This document shows positions 50,443 through 57,852 of a stretch of DNA of 64,000 bases, one piece after another. The stretch is from Streptomyces fragilis (GTDB taxonomy: Bacteria; Actinomycetota; Actinomycetes; Streptomycetales; Streptomycetaceae), in assembly GCF_003112515.1 (NCBI RefSeq), contig NZ_BEVZ01000004.1:992001-1056000 (forward strand), in the 5' to 3' direction. Below the pieces are notes generated by a model. It did no database searches, was not told where the DNA came from, and worked only from the letters and a program-made list of their open reading frames with translations. Position 1 is the first letter of the stretch. Every line of letters begins with the position of its first letter. Made by a program: the position numbers and the translations under genes.

Positions 50443-51731
50443 TGTCCGCCTCCCTCGGGGTCGTCGGTCCGTCGTTCGTCGTCGCGGCGTTCGTCGGGGC
50501 GTTCGTCGTCGGGGCGTTCGTCGTCCGGGCGTTCGTCGTCCGGGCGTTCGTCGTCCGGGCGTTCGTCGTCCGGGCGTTCGTCGTCGCCGCCGGTGGAGCC
50601 GTCCGGCTCCTGGAAGGCGGGCTTGGCGTGGTGCCACGGGGCGTCCGGGCTGCGGGGCGCGGATCGCGGCCGGCGGGGCGGCCGGGGTGACTCCTCGGCG
50701 GGGGTCTCCCCTTCCGCCCGCTGCGACGCGGACCCGCCCGAGGCGGACCGGGCCCGTCGCGGGCCCGCAGGACGCGGCCCTTCGGCGCCGGTGGGCTCCG
50801 CACGCCGCGGGTGCGCCCCGTCGGCCGGGCCTCCCGGCTCCTCGGCGGGCGCGGCGCCCGCCGCCTCGTCCCGCTGCGACGCGGAACCCCCGGCCGCACT
50901 CCGCGCACGCCGCGGACCCGCCGGAGCCGCCGGAGCCGCCGGCTCCTCGACCGCGCCGCCCGCCTCGCCCCGCTGCGAGGCGGAGCCCTGGGAGACGCTG
51001 CGGCTGCGGCGCGGGGCCGCCGGGGTGTCGGCGGAGGGGGCGGAAGGAGCGGCAGGCGCCGCCGCGGAGGCGGAGCCCTCCGCGGCGGTGCGGGTGCGGC
51101 GGGGGCGGTCGGCTCCCGCCGCGCGGGCGGCGCCCCGGGCCGGGGCGGCCGGGAGGGTGCCCTTCAGCGGGCCCCACTCGTTCGGGTCCGGCACCCCCGG
51201 CGGCAGCATCTGCCGCCGCCTGGGCCCACCGTGGTCCGCACCCGCCGCCGGCTCTCCCGGCTCCTTGGCCCCCGGCCACGCCTTGGCCACCCGCGCCGCC
51301 AGGACGAAGTCCTTCCGCAGCGGGTGCCCCTCGAACCCCTCCGGCAGCAGCAGCGGCTCCAGCCCGGGGTGGCCCTCGAACCGCACGCCGAACATCTCGT
51401 GGGTCTCCCGCTCGTGCCAGGCCGCGCCCGCGTAGACCTCGACCGCGGTGGCCAGCACCGGGGCGTCGTGCGGCACGGTGGTGCGCAGCAGCAGCCGCCG
51501 CACCGGCCCGAGGGCGACCACGTGGGCGCAGACCCGGAAGCCGGCGCCCGGCTCGTCGACCGCGCTCAGCCAGTCGAAGAAGGTGCACCCGAGCCGGTCC
51601 CGGGCCACGGTCAGCGCCTCGGTCCAGGAACCCGGCGGGACGTCGACGGTCAGGACCTCGTACGACTCGTGCGCCTCGGCCCCGTCGCCGAAGAGCGCGT
51701 CCGCCGGCTCCGGCAGCCACCCGTCGCTCAT
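50439..51731 (-). CDS. nuoC: NADH-quinone oxidoreductase subunit C with long repetitive tail
   Basis: A 430-residue protein. Residues 1-160 are a NuoC (30 kDa subunit) domain with the signature ERETHEMFGVRFEGHPGLEP (107-126). Typical NuoC is about 150-250 residues; here residues 160-430 are extra, predicted disordered. They contain four or five imperfect repeats built on RRxRSxxxGSASQR (near 211, 241, 274, 325, 353) and then five copies of DDERP (383-407) with charged ends. The core should bind NuoB and NuoI. The tail is not found in the family as I know it. The start ATG 51731 overlaps nuoB as ATGA. Confidence 0.9.
   Translation of the reverse strand: MSDGWLPEPADALFGDGAEAHESYEVLTVDVPPGSWTEALTVARDRLGCTFFDWLSAVDEPGAGFRVCAHVVALGPVRRLLLRTTVPHDAPVLATAVEVYAGAAWHERETHEMFGVRFEGHPGLEPLLLPEGFEGHPLRKDFVLAARVAKAWPGAKEPGEPAAGADHGGPRRRQMLPPGVPDPNEWGPLKGTLPAAPARGAARAAGADRPRRTRTAAEGSASAAAPAAPSAPSADTPAAPRRSRSVSQGSASQRGEAGGAVEEPAAPAAPAGPRRARSAAGGSASQRDEAAGAAPAEEPGGPADGAHPRRAEPTGAEGPRPAGPRRARSASGGSASQRAEGETPAEESPRPPRRPRSAPRSPDAPWHHAKPAFQEPDGSTGGDDERPDDERPDDERPDDERPDDERPDDERPDERRDDERRTDDPEGGGQ
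50501..50585. repeat. 15-bp tandem repeat array in nuoC
   Basis: A 15-bp unit (GTTCGTCGTCCGGGC on the plus strand) is repeated about 5.7 times, the first copy with one change. The unit length is a multiple of three and encodes DDERP units in the minus-strand nuoC frame, so copy number can change without frameshift. Confidence 0.9.
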
Positions 51732-52390
51732 CGCGCCTCGTCCCCCTCCGCGGCCGGCGGCCGGATCAGCCCGCTGTTCAGGGCCGCGGCGGAGGGGCGC
51801 GGTGCCGCGCCGCCCTTGCCGTACCGCTCCCCCAGCGACTCGCGGGCGATCTTCTCCTGGAGCTTGATGATCCCCTGCAGCAGCGCCTCGGGCCGCGGCG
51901 GGCAGCCCGGCACGTAGACGTCGACGGGGACGATCTGGTCGACGCCCTTGGTGACCGAGTACGAGTCCCAGTACGGGCCGCCGCAGTTGGCGCAGGCGCC
52001 GAAGGAGATGACGTACTTCGGCTCCGGCATCTGTTCGTAGAGCCGCTTCACCGCGGGCGCCATCTTGTCGGTGACGGTGCCGGAGACGACCATCAGGTCG
52101 GCCTGGCGCGGCCCCGGCGCGAACGGGATGACGCCCAGACGCATGAAGTCGTGCCGCGACATCGACGCGGCGATGAACTCGATGGCGCAGCAGGCGAGCC
52201 CGAAGTTGAAGACCCAGAGCGAGTAGCGGCGGCCCCAGTTGAGGACCACCTTCATCGGCTCGGGAGCGAGGCGGGACAGCACGCCCAGCCTCCTGGGCTC
52301 GGGCAGCGGCGTCGGCTCGGGGACCATCACCGGCTCGGGCGCGGAATCGTCACCGGCGGCCGCGCCGTCCGGGGCGGTGGCAGGGTTCAC
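51728..52390 (-). CDS. nuoB: NADH-quinone oxidoreductase subunit B
   Basis: A 220-residue subunit that holds cluster N2, the last iron-sulfur cluster before quinone. The ligand Cys pair is at 67-68 (LACCAIEF), with Cys133 (GACANCGG) and Cys163 (VPGCPPRPE). The first 40 residues and the last 25 are extensions rich in Pro/Ala/Glu. The start GTG 52390 overlaps the nuoA stop as GTGA; a later Met is possible. It is the only N2 subunit in the cluster, so NuoD must come from elsewhere if a quinone site forms. Confidence 0.96.
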   Translation of the reverse strand: MNPATAPDGAAAGDDSAPEPVMVPEPTPLPEPRRLGVLSRLAPEPMKVVLNWGRRYSLWVFNFGLACCAIEFIAASMSRHDFMRLGVIPFAPGPRQADLMVVSGTVTDKMAPAVKRLYEQMPEPKYVISFGACANCGGPYWDSYSVTKGVDQIVPVDVYVPGCPPRPEALLQGIIKLQEKIARESLGERYGKGGAAPRPSAAALNSGLIRPPAAEGDEAR

Positions 52391-52758
52391 GTCCACTCCA
52401 GGACGCCCTTCCTGTAGGCGTACAGCAGGCCCACGGCGAGGAAGCCGAGGAAGAGGAACATCTCCACGAGGGTGGCGGCGCCGTACCCCGGCGCGTCGAA
52501 GACGGTCGCCCAGGGGAAGAGGAACACCGAGTCCACCGCGAAGATCACGTAGAGGAACGCGTAGACGTAGTAGCGGACCTGGGTGTGCGCCCAGCCCTCG
52601 CCGACGGGGTCGACGCCGCACTCGTAGGTGAGCAGTTTCTCGGGCGTGGGCACCACCGGCCGCAGCAGGCGTGCCGCGCCGAAGGCGACGGCGACGAACA
52701 GCACCCCCACCACGGCGAGGAGGCCGACGACCGAGTAGGACGGGAAGTAGTCGGGCAC
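52387..52758 (-). CDS. nuoA: NADH-quinone oxidoreductase subunit A
   Basis: A 123-residue membrane subunit with three helices. The conserved loop LLTYECGVDPVGEGWAHTQV contains the Glu-Cys of the quinone-site junction. The start GTG 52758 has a GAGGACCGAG sequence upstream. It is the first gene of the operon, with a candidate promoter 50 bp before it. Confidence 0.95.
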   Translation of the reverse strand: MPDYFPSYSVVGLLAVVGVLFVAVAFGAARLLRPVVPTPEKLLTYECGVDPVGEGWAHTQVRYYVYAFLYVIFAVDSVFLFPWATVFDAPGYGAATLVEMFLFLGFLAVGLLYAYRKGVLEWT

Positions 52759-52808
52759 CTCGGTCCTCGCTCCTCACGTCAGGTTGCCTCGGAAACATGC
52801 GCAACGGG

Positions 52809-52814
52809 AGTCTA
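52809..52814 (-). promoter_or_regulatory. Candidate -10 box of the nuo operon
   Basis: TAGACT on the minus strand lies about 50 bp upstream of nuoA and fits TAnnnT; no good -35 is visible at 17-18 bp. Together with a divergent kinase gene it makes this 230-bp region a shared regulatory space. Confidence 0.35.
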
Positions 52815-52988
52815 GGCCCTGGGCCCTCGCCCCGGTCCGGGTGCGGTGGTGGGGTTTCGGTCGTGGACCGGGCGGCGCGGCCCGGGCCGGGAGGTCCCCG
52901 TGGAGCCCCCGGGGGTGGGGTTTTCCCCCGTAGGGGTCGGCGGGCCGCCTCATGGCGCGGGGATGTCCCCGCGCGGCAGTCTGGCCCC

Positions 52989-54311
52989 ATGACCACCGAA
53001 CCGACACCGGCCCCGGTCCCGGCCCCGGTCCCGCCGCCCCCGGCCCACCAGCCCGCCCGGTCGCCGGGCCGGCCCTCGGTCCAGCCGCCGGCTCAGCACC
53101 CGGTCCAGCCGCCGGCCCAGCTCCCGAACGACGACCGGCTCCAGGACGACGACCGGCTCCCGGCGGCCCGCCTGGCCTACGACGCCTACACGTGGCGGGA
53201 GATCGCCTACCTGCTGAGCAACTTCCCGGTGACCGTGGTGGGCTTCACCTACGTCGCGGTGGTGCTGCCGACCGGCGCCGGGTTGGCCGTCACCGCGATC
53301 GGGCTGCCCCTGCTGGCGCTGTCGCTGATGGGCGCCCGGCTGCTGGGCCGGCTGGAACGCGGCCGGGCGCGCGGCCTGCTGAAGCTCCGGATCGACGAGC
53401 CGAGCCCGCTGAGCTCGCACAGCCGCTCCGGCAACTTCTTCACCCGTCTGTGGACGGCGCTCAAGGACCCGGTGGGCTGGCGGTCCATGCTGTACCACCT
53501 GGTCCGGCTGCCCTGGGGCGTCCTCACCTTCACGGTGACGCTGACCGGCCTGTTCGTGCTGTGGCCGGTGCTCCCCTACGTGGTCCGCGGGATGACGGCG
53601 GTGGACCGGGCCATGGTCCGCGGGCTGCTCTCGCCGTCCCCGGACCTGGAGCGGCGGATCGCCGAACTGGAGTCGGACCGCGGCGTGGTGGTGGACACCG
53701 CGGCCGCCGACCTGCGCCGCATCGAGCGCGACCTGCACGACGGCGCCCAGGCCAGGCTGGTCAACCTGGCGATGGGGCTGGGTCTCGCCAAGGAGAAGCT
53801 GCTGGAGGACCCGGAGGCCGCGGCCGCCATGGTCGACGAGGCGCACGGCGAGGTGAAACTGGCCCTGCGGGAGCTGCGCGACCTGGCCCGCGGCATCCAC
53901 CCGGCGGTCCTCACCGACCGCGGCCTGGACGCGGCGCTCTCCTCGGTGGCGTCCCGCTGCACGGTCCCGGTGCGGGTGTCGGTGGACCTCCCGACCCGGC
54001 CGGCCGAGGCCCTCGAGGGCATCGCCTACTTCACCGTCTCCGAGCTGCTGCAGAACGTCAGCAAGCACAGCGCGGCGCGCGGCGCCACGGTGGAGGTGTG
54101 GCGCGCCGAGGACCGGCTGATGCTCCAGGTGCGCGACGACGGCCGGGGCGGGGCCCGCCCGGACGCCGGCTCCGGTCTGGCGGGGCTGGCCGAGCGGCTG
54201 GACGCGGTGGACGGCGTGCTCGTCGTCGACTCCCCGGAGGGCGGCCCCACCACGGTCACCGCCGAACTGCCCTGGCGGGACCGGCCCGTCACGTACCCGA
54301 AGGAAGGCTGA
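52989..54311 (+). CDS. Sensor histidine kinase, DesK/NarL type with putative sensor domain
   Basis: A 440-residue membrane kinase. After a Pro-rich N-terminus (1-60) comes a membrane sensor domain (about 60-215, four hydrophobic segments, PF13796-like). The dimerisation/phosphoacceptor helix carries His250 (IERDLHDGAQARLVNLAMGL), followed by the HATPase domain with SELLQNVSKHS (N box) and DDGRGGARPDAGSGLAGLAE (G boxes). The start ATG 52989 (MTTEPTPAPVPAP) is chosen as no ribosome-binding site supports the longer frame. It should phosphorylate the response regulator at 55071. It is divergent from nuoA. Confidence 0.92.
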   Translation: MTTEPTPAPVPAPVPPPPAHQPARSPGRPSVQPPAQHPVQPPAQLPNDDRLQDDDRLPAARLAYDAYTWREIAYLLSNFPVTVVGFTYVAVVLPTGAGLAVTAIGLPLLALSLMGARLLGRLERGRARGLLKLRIDEPSPLSSHSRSGNFFTRLWTALKDPVGWRSMLYHLVRLPWGVLTFTVTLTGLFVLWPVLPYVVRGMTAVDRAMVRGLLSPSPDLERRIAELESDRGVVVDTAAADLRRIERDLHDGAQARLVNLAMGLGLAKEKLLEDPEAAAAMVDEAHGEVKLALRELRDLARGIHPAVLTDRGLDAALSSVASRCTVPVRVSVDLPTRPAEALEGIAYFTVSELLQNVSKHSAARGATVEVWRAEDRLMLQVRDDGRGGARPDAGSGLAGLAERLDAVDGVLVVDSPEGGPTTVTAELPWRDRPVTYPKEG

Positions 54312-54315
54312 CGTC

Positions 54316-54999
54316 ATGACCGCCGTCCACCCGTACAGGCGTGCCGCGCGCCGGCCCGCCGTGCTGGCCCCGCTGATGGAGCCGGCGACCCCGCTGGCCG
54401 TGCTCCACTCGCTGCTGAACCTTCCGGTGGCGATCGTGCTGTTCACCTACGTGGTGACGGCCGTGTCGCTGGGCGCCGGGCTGCTGGTCACCGTCGTCGG
54501 GCTCCCGGTGCTGGTGCTGGCCCTGGCCGGCTGCCGCCTGCTGGGCGCCGCCGAGCGGGTCCGGGTGCGGCTGCTGCTGGGCGAGCGGGTGCCCGCCCCC
54601 GAGCCGCTGGCTCCGCGCGGGGACTCGCCGCGGCCGATCGCCTGGTGCGGCGCGGTGCTGCGCAGCGGGGCGACCTGGCGGCAGGCGCTGTACGCGCTGG
54701 TCCACCTGCCGTGGGCGGTGGTCTCGTTCACCGTGACGGTGACCCTGTGGTCCCTCGGCCTCGGCATGCTGTCGATGCCGCTCTGGTACTGGACGCTGCC
54801 GGCCGACGACCGGGCGATCCACTTCCTGGACGAGGCCGGCCCGGCCTGGCTGGGGTCGACGCCGGTGGAGCTCGCCGTGGCCTGCCTGCTGGGCGCGGTG
54901 GTCACCCTGGCGGCCGCCTGGGCGGTGCGCGGCATGGCGGTGGTCGACACGGTGCTGGCGCGTGGCCTGCTCGGGCCGTCGGGGCGGACGAGGTCGTAG
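54316..54999 (+). CDS. Stand-alone putative sensor domain membrane protein
   Basis: A 227-residue membrane protein similar in pattern to the sensor domain of the kinase just upstream (TPLAVLHSLLNLPVAIVLFT ... then a loop of about 60 residues and two more hydrophobic segments). It has no kinase or ATPase part. It starts 4 bp after the kinase stop and so is probably co-translated; the ribosome-binding site (GAAGGAAGG) lies in the kinase end. It may heterodimerise with or titrate the kinase sensor. A strong terminator follows. Confidence 0.82.
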   Translation: MTAVHPYRRAARRPAVLAPLMEPATPLAVLHSLLNLPVAIVLFTYVVTAVSLGAGLLVTVVGLPVLVLALAGCRLLGAAERVRVRLLLGERVPAPEPLAPRGDSPRPIAWCGAVLRSGATWRQALYALVHLPWAVVSFTVTVTLWSLGLGMLSMPLWYWTLPADDRAIHFLDEAGPAWLGSTPVELAVACLLGAVVTLAAAWAVRGMAVVDTVLARGLLGPSGRTRS

Positions 55000-55009
55000 A
55001 CCCGGGGGA

Positions 55010-55050
55010 CGGACGGCGGCGGGGGCGGAAAACGCCCCCGCCGCCGTCCG
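55010..55050 (+). terminator. Strong terminator after the sensor-domain gene
   Basis: A perfect 18-bp stem (CGGACGGCGGCGGGGGCG at 55010-55027 with 55033-55050) and a 5-nt loop GAAAA lie 10 bp past the stop and 20 bp before the response regulator start. Confidence 0.9.
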
Positions 55051-55070
55051 GTTGCTGAAATGCTGGGCCG

Positions 55071-55769
55071 GTGGAAACTGTGCAGGTGCAGGACGCGGAG
55101 GACGACAGGGTGCGGGTGGTCATCGCCGAGGATTCGGTGCTGCTGCGGGAGGGACTGACGCGGCTGCTCACCGACCGGGGCCACGAGGTGGTCGCGGGGG
55201 TCGGCGACGGGGAGGGGCTGGTGAAGACGGTCACCGATCTCGCCGCCCGGGGGGAACTGCCGGACGTGGTGGTGGCCGACGTGCGGATGCCGCCCACCCA
55301 TACGGACGAAGGCGTGCGGGCGGCCGTCCGCATCCGTGCGGACCACCCCGGGGTGGGGGTGCTGGTCCTGTCGCAGTACGTGGAGGAGCGGTACGCCACC
55401 GAGCTGCTGGCGAGCTCCAGCCGGGGCGTGGGGTACCTGCTGAAGGACCGGGTCGCCGACGTGCGCGAGTTCACCGACGCGGTGGTCCGGGTGTCCCGGG
55501 GCGGGACGGCGCTGGACCCTGAGGTGGTGGCCCAGCTCCTCGGACGCAGCCGCCGGCAGGACGTCCTGGAGGGTCTGACCCCGCGCGAGCGGGAGGTCCT
55601 GGGGCTGATGGCGGAGGGACGCACCAACGCGGCGATCGCCCGCAGGCTCGTCGTCAGCGACGGCGCGGTGGAGAAGCACGTCAGCAACATCTTCATGAAG
55701 CTGGGCCTGGCCCAGAGTGACGGGGATCACCGCCGGGTTCTAGCAGTACTCAGGTACCTGAACACATGA
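55071..55769 (+). CDS. LuxR-type response regulator
   Basis: A 232-residue response regulator. The receiver domain has the acidic pair in VVIAEDSVLLREGL, phosphoacceptor Asp70 (VVVADVRMPP) and Lys in LLKDRV; the LuxR/NarL helix-turn-helix is at about 170-225 (LTPREREVLGLMAEGRTNAA, then IARRLVVSDGAVEKHVS). The start GTG 55071 gives METVQVQDAEDDRVRVVIAE; a later start near MRVVIAED is possible. It is separated from its kinase by a terminator, so it likely has its own promoter or depends on read-through. It may control nuo or kor genes. Confidence 0.93.
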   Translation: METVQVQDAEDDRVRVVIAEDSVLLREGLTRLLTDRGHEVVAGVGDGEGLVKTVTDLAARGELPDVVVADVRMPPTHTDEGVRAAVRIRADHPGVGVLVLSQYVEERYATELLASSSRGVGYLLKDRVADVREFTDAVVRVSRGGTALDPEVVAQLLGRSRRQDVLEGLTPREREVLGLMAEGRTNAAIARRLVVSDGAVEKHVSNIFMKLGLAQSDGDHRRVLAVLRYLNT

Positions 55770-55956
55770 CCGATGTCACTCTGGATCGAGGAGGCCGTTG
55801 TCGACACGTTGTCAACAGGCCGGTTCTCCTCGCGCTCCGCACCATCTGGTGCAGAGCGAATGACATAGGAAGGCAGCCCTTACAGACTTAGGGTTGAAGT
55901 GGGAGCGGCCGGCCGAAGGCGGCTCCCACCCATGCCGCCCAGGGAGGTCCAGTTCA

Positions 55957-57852
55957 GTGACCAGCCAGGTCAGTACAGAGCGTGAACCGGCAGTGGTGAA
56001 GGACGTCCGCCGGCTGGAACGGGTGGTCATCCGGTTCGCGGGTGACTCGGGTGACGGGATGCAGCTCACCGGCGACCGTTTCACCTCGGAGACGGCGTCC
56101 TTCGGCAACGACCTGTCGACCCTGCCCAACTTCCCCGCCGAGATCCGCGCCCCCGCAGGCACCCTCCCGGGCGTCTCCTCCTTCCAGCTCCACTTCGCGG
56201 ACCACGACATCCTCACTCCCGGCGACGCGCCGAACGTGCTGGTCGCCATGAACCCGGCCGCGCTGAAGGCCAACCTCGCCGACCTGCCGCGGGGCGCGGA
56301 GATCATCGTCAACACCGACGAGTTCACCTCCCGCGCCCTGCAGAAGGTCGGCTACGCCGTCGATCCGCTGGACGACGGCACGCTCGACGGCTACCAGGTG
56401 CACCCGGTGCCGCTCACCACCCTGACGGTGGAGGCGCTCAAGGAGTTCGGCCTCACCCGTAAGGAGGCCGAGCGCAGCAAGAACATGTTCGCGCTCGGAC
56501 TGCTGAGCTGGATGTACCACCGGCCGACCGAGGGCACCGAGGCGTTCCTGCGGAAGAAGTTCGCGAAGAAGCCGCAGATCGCCGAGGCGAACATCGCGGC
56601 ATTCCGGGCGGGCTGGAACTTCGGCGAGACGACGGAGGACTTCGCCGTCTCCTACGAGGTGGCCCCGGCGTCGAAGGCGTTTCCGCCCGGCGTCTACCGC
56701 AACATCTCGGGCAACCTGGCGCTGTCCTACGGCCTGGTGGCCGCCGGGCGGCAGTCCGGGCTGCCGCTCTACCTGGGCTCGTACCCGATCACCCCGGCCT
56801 CGGACATCCTGCACGAGCTGAGCCGGCACAAGAACTTCGGCGTGCGCACCTTCCAGGCCGAGGACGAGATCGCCGGCATCGGGGCGGCGCTCGGCGCGGC
56901 CTTCGGCGGCTCGCTGGCGGTCACCACGACCTCCGGGCCGGGTGTGGCGCTGAAGTCGGAGACGGTGGGCCTCGCCGTCTCGCTGGAGCTGCCGCTGCTG
57001 ATCGTGGACATCCAGCGCGGCGGGCCTTCGACCGGTCTGCCCACCAAGACGGAGCAGGCGGACCTGCTCCAGGCGATGTACGGCCGCAACGGCGAGGCGC
57101 CGGTCCCGGTGGTCGCCCCGCAGACCCCGGCGGACTGCTTCGACGCGGCGCTGGAGGCGGCCCGGATCGCGCTGACCTACCGCACCCCGGTCTTCCTGCT
57201 CTCCGACGGCTACCTCGCCAACGGCAGCGAGCCGTGGCGGGTGCCGGACGTGGAGGACCTGCCGGACCTGCGGGTGGAGTTCGCCGACGGGCCGAACCAC
57301 ACCACCGAGGACGGCGTCGAGGTCTTCTGGCCGTACAAGCGCGACCCCGAGACGCTGGCGCGCCCCTGGGCGGTGCCGGGCACGCCCGGTCTGGAGCACC
57401 GGATCGGCGGCATCGAGAAGCAGGACGGCACGGGCAACATCTCCTACGACCCGGCCAACCACGAGTTCATGGTCCGCACCCGCCAGGCCAAGATCGACGG
57501 CATCGCGGTGCCCGACCTCGAGGTCGACGACCCGGACGGCGACGCCCGGATCCTGGTGCTCGGCTGGGGCTCCACCTACGGCCCGATCACGGCGGCGGTC
57601 CGCCGGCTGCGCGGCATCGGCCACCCGGTCGCCCAGGCGCACCTGCGGCACCTGAACCCGTTCCCCGCCAACCTGGGCGAGGTGCTGCGGCGCTACGACA
57701 AGGTCGTGGTCCCGGAGATGAACCTGGGCCAGCTCGCCTCACTGATCAGGTCGAAGTACCTGGTCGACGCCCGCTCCCACACCCAGGTCAACGGCATGCC
57801 GTTCAAGGCGGAGCAGCTTGCCGCGGCGCTGAAGGAGGAACTCGATGCCTGA
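55957..57852 (+). CDS. korA: 2-oxoglutarate:ferredoxin oxidoreductase, alpha (fused gamma-alpha) subunit
   Basis: A 631-residue subunit of a CoA-dependent 2-oxoacid:ferredoxin oxidoreductase. The N-terminal part (about 20-200) is the gamma domain (RFAGDSGDGMQLTGDRFTSE); the rest is the alpha domain with the pyrimidine-binding YPITPASDILHELS and QRGGPSTGLPTKTEQADLLQ. With KorB it oxidises 2-oxoglutarate (or another 2-oxoacid) to the acyl-CoA and CO2, reducing ferredoxin. The start GTG 55957 has GGAGGT upstream; a longer frame from 55894 has none. It overlaps korB by 8 bp. Confidence 0.95.
   Translation: MTSQVSTEREPAVVKDVRRLERVVIRFAGDSGDGMQLTGDRFTSETASFGNDLSTLPNFPAEIRAPAGTLPGVSSFQLHFADHDILTPGDAPNVLVAMNPAALKANLADLPRGAEIIVNTDEFTSRALQKVGYAVDPLDDGTLDGYQVHPVPLTTLTVEALKEFGLTRKEAERSKNMFALGLLSWMYHRPTEGTEAFLRKKFAKKPQIAEANIAAFRAGWNFGETTEDFAVSYEVAPASKAFPPGVYRNISGNLALSYGLVAAGRQSGLPLYLGSYPITPASDILHELSRHKNFGVRTFQAEDEIAGIGAALGAAFGGSLAVTTTSGPGVALKSETVGLAVSLELPLLIVDIQRGGPSTGLPTKTEQADLLQAMYGRNGEAPVPVVAPQTPADCFDAALEAARIALTYRTPVFLLSDGYLANGSEPWRVPDVEDLPDLRVEFADGPNHTTEDGVEVFWPYKRDPETLARPWAVPGTPGLEHRIGGIEKQDGTGNISYDPANHEFMVRTRQAKIDGIAVPDLEVDDPDGDARILVLGWGSTYGPITAAVRRLRGIGHPVAQAHLRHLNPFPANLGEVLRRYDKVVVPEMNLGQLASLIRSKYLVDARSHTQVNGMPFKAEQLAAALKEELDA

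Noticed and set aside
50439..50460. A hidden nuoD between nuoC and nuoH
   Set aside because: nuoC and nuoH overlap by 4 bp, and no other frame in the operon shows NuoD motifs.
50501..50585. CRISPR array
   Set aside because: The units are 15 bp, contiguous and without spacers, and lie in-frame inside nuoC. No cas genes are present.
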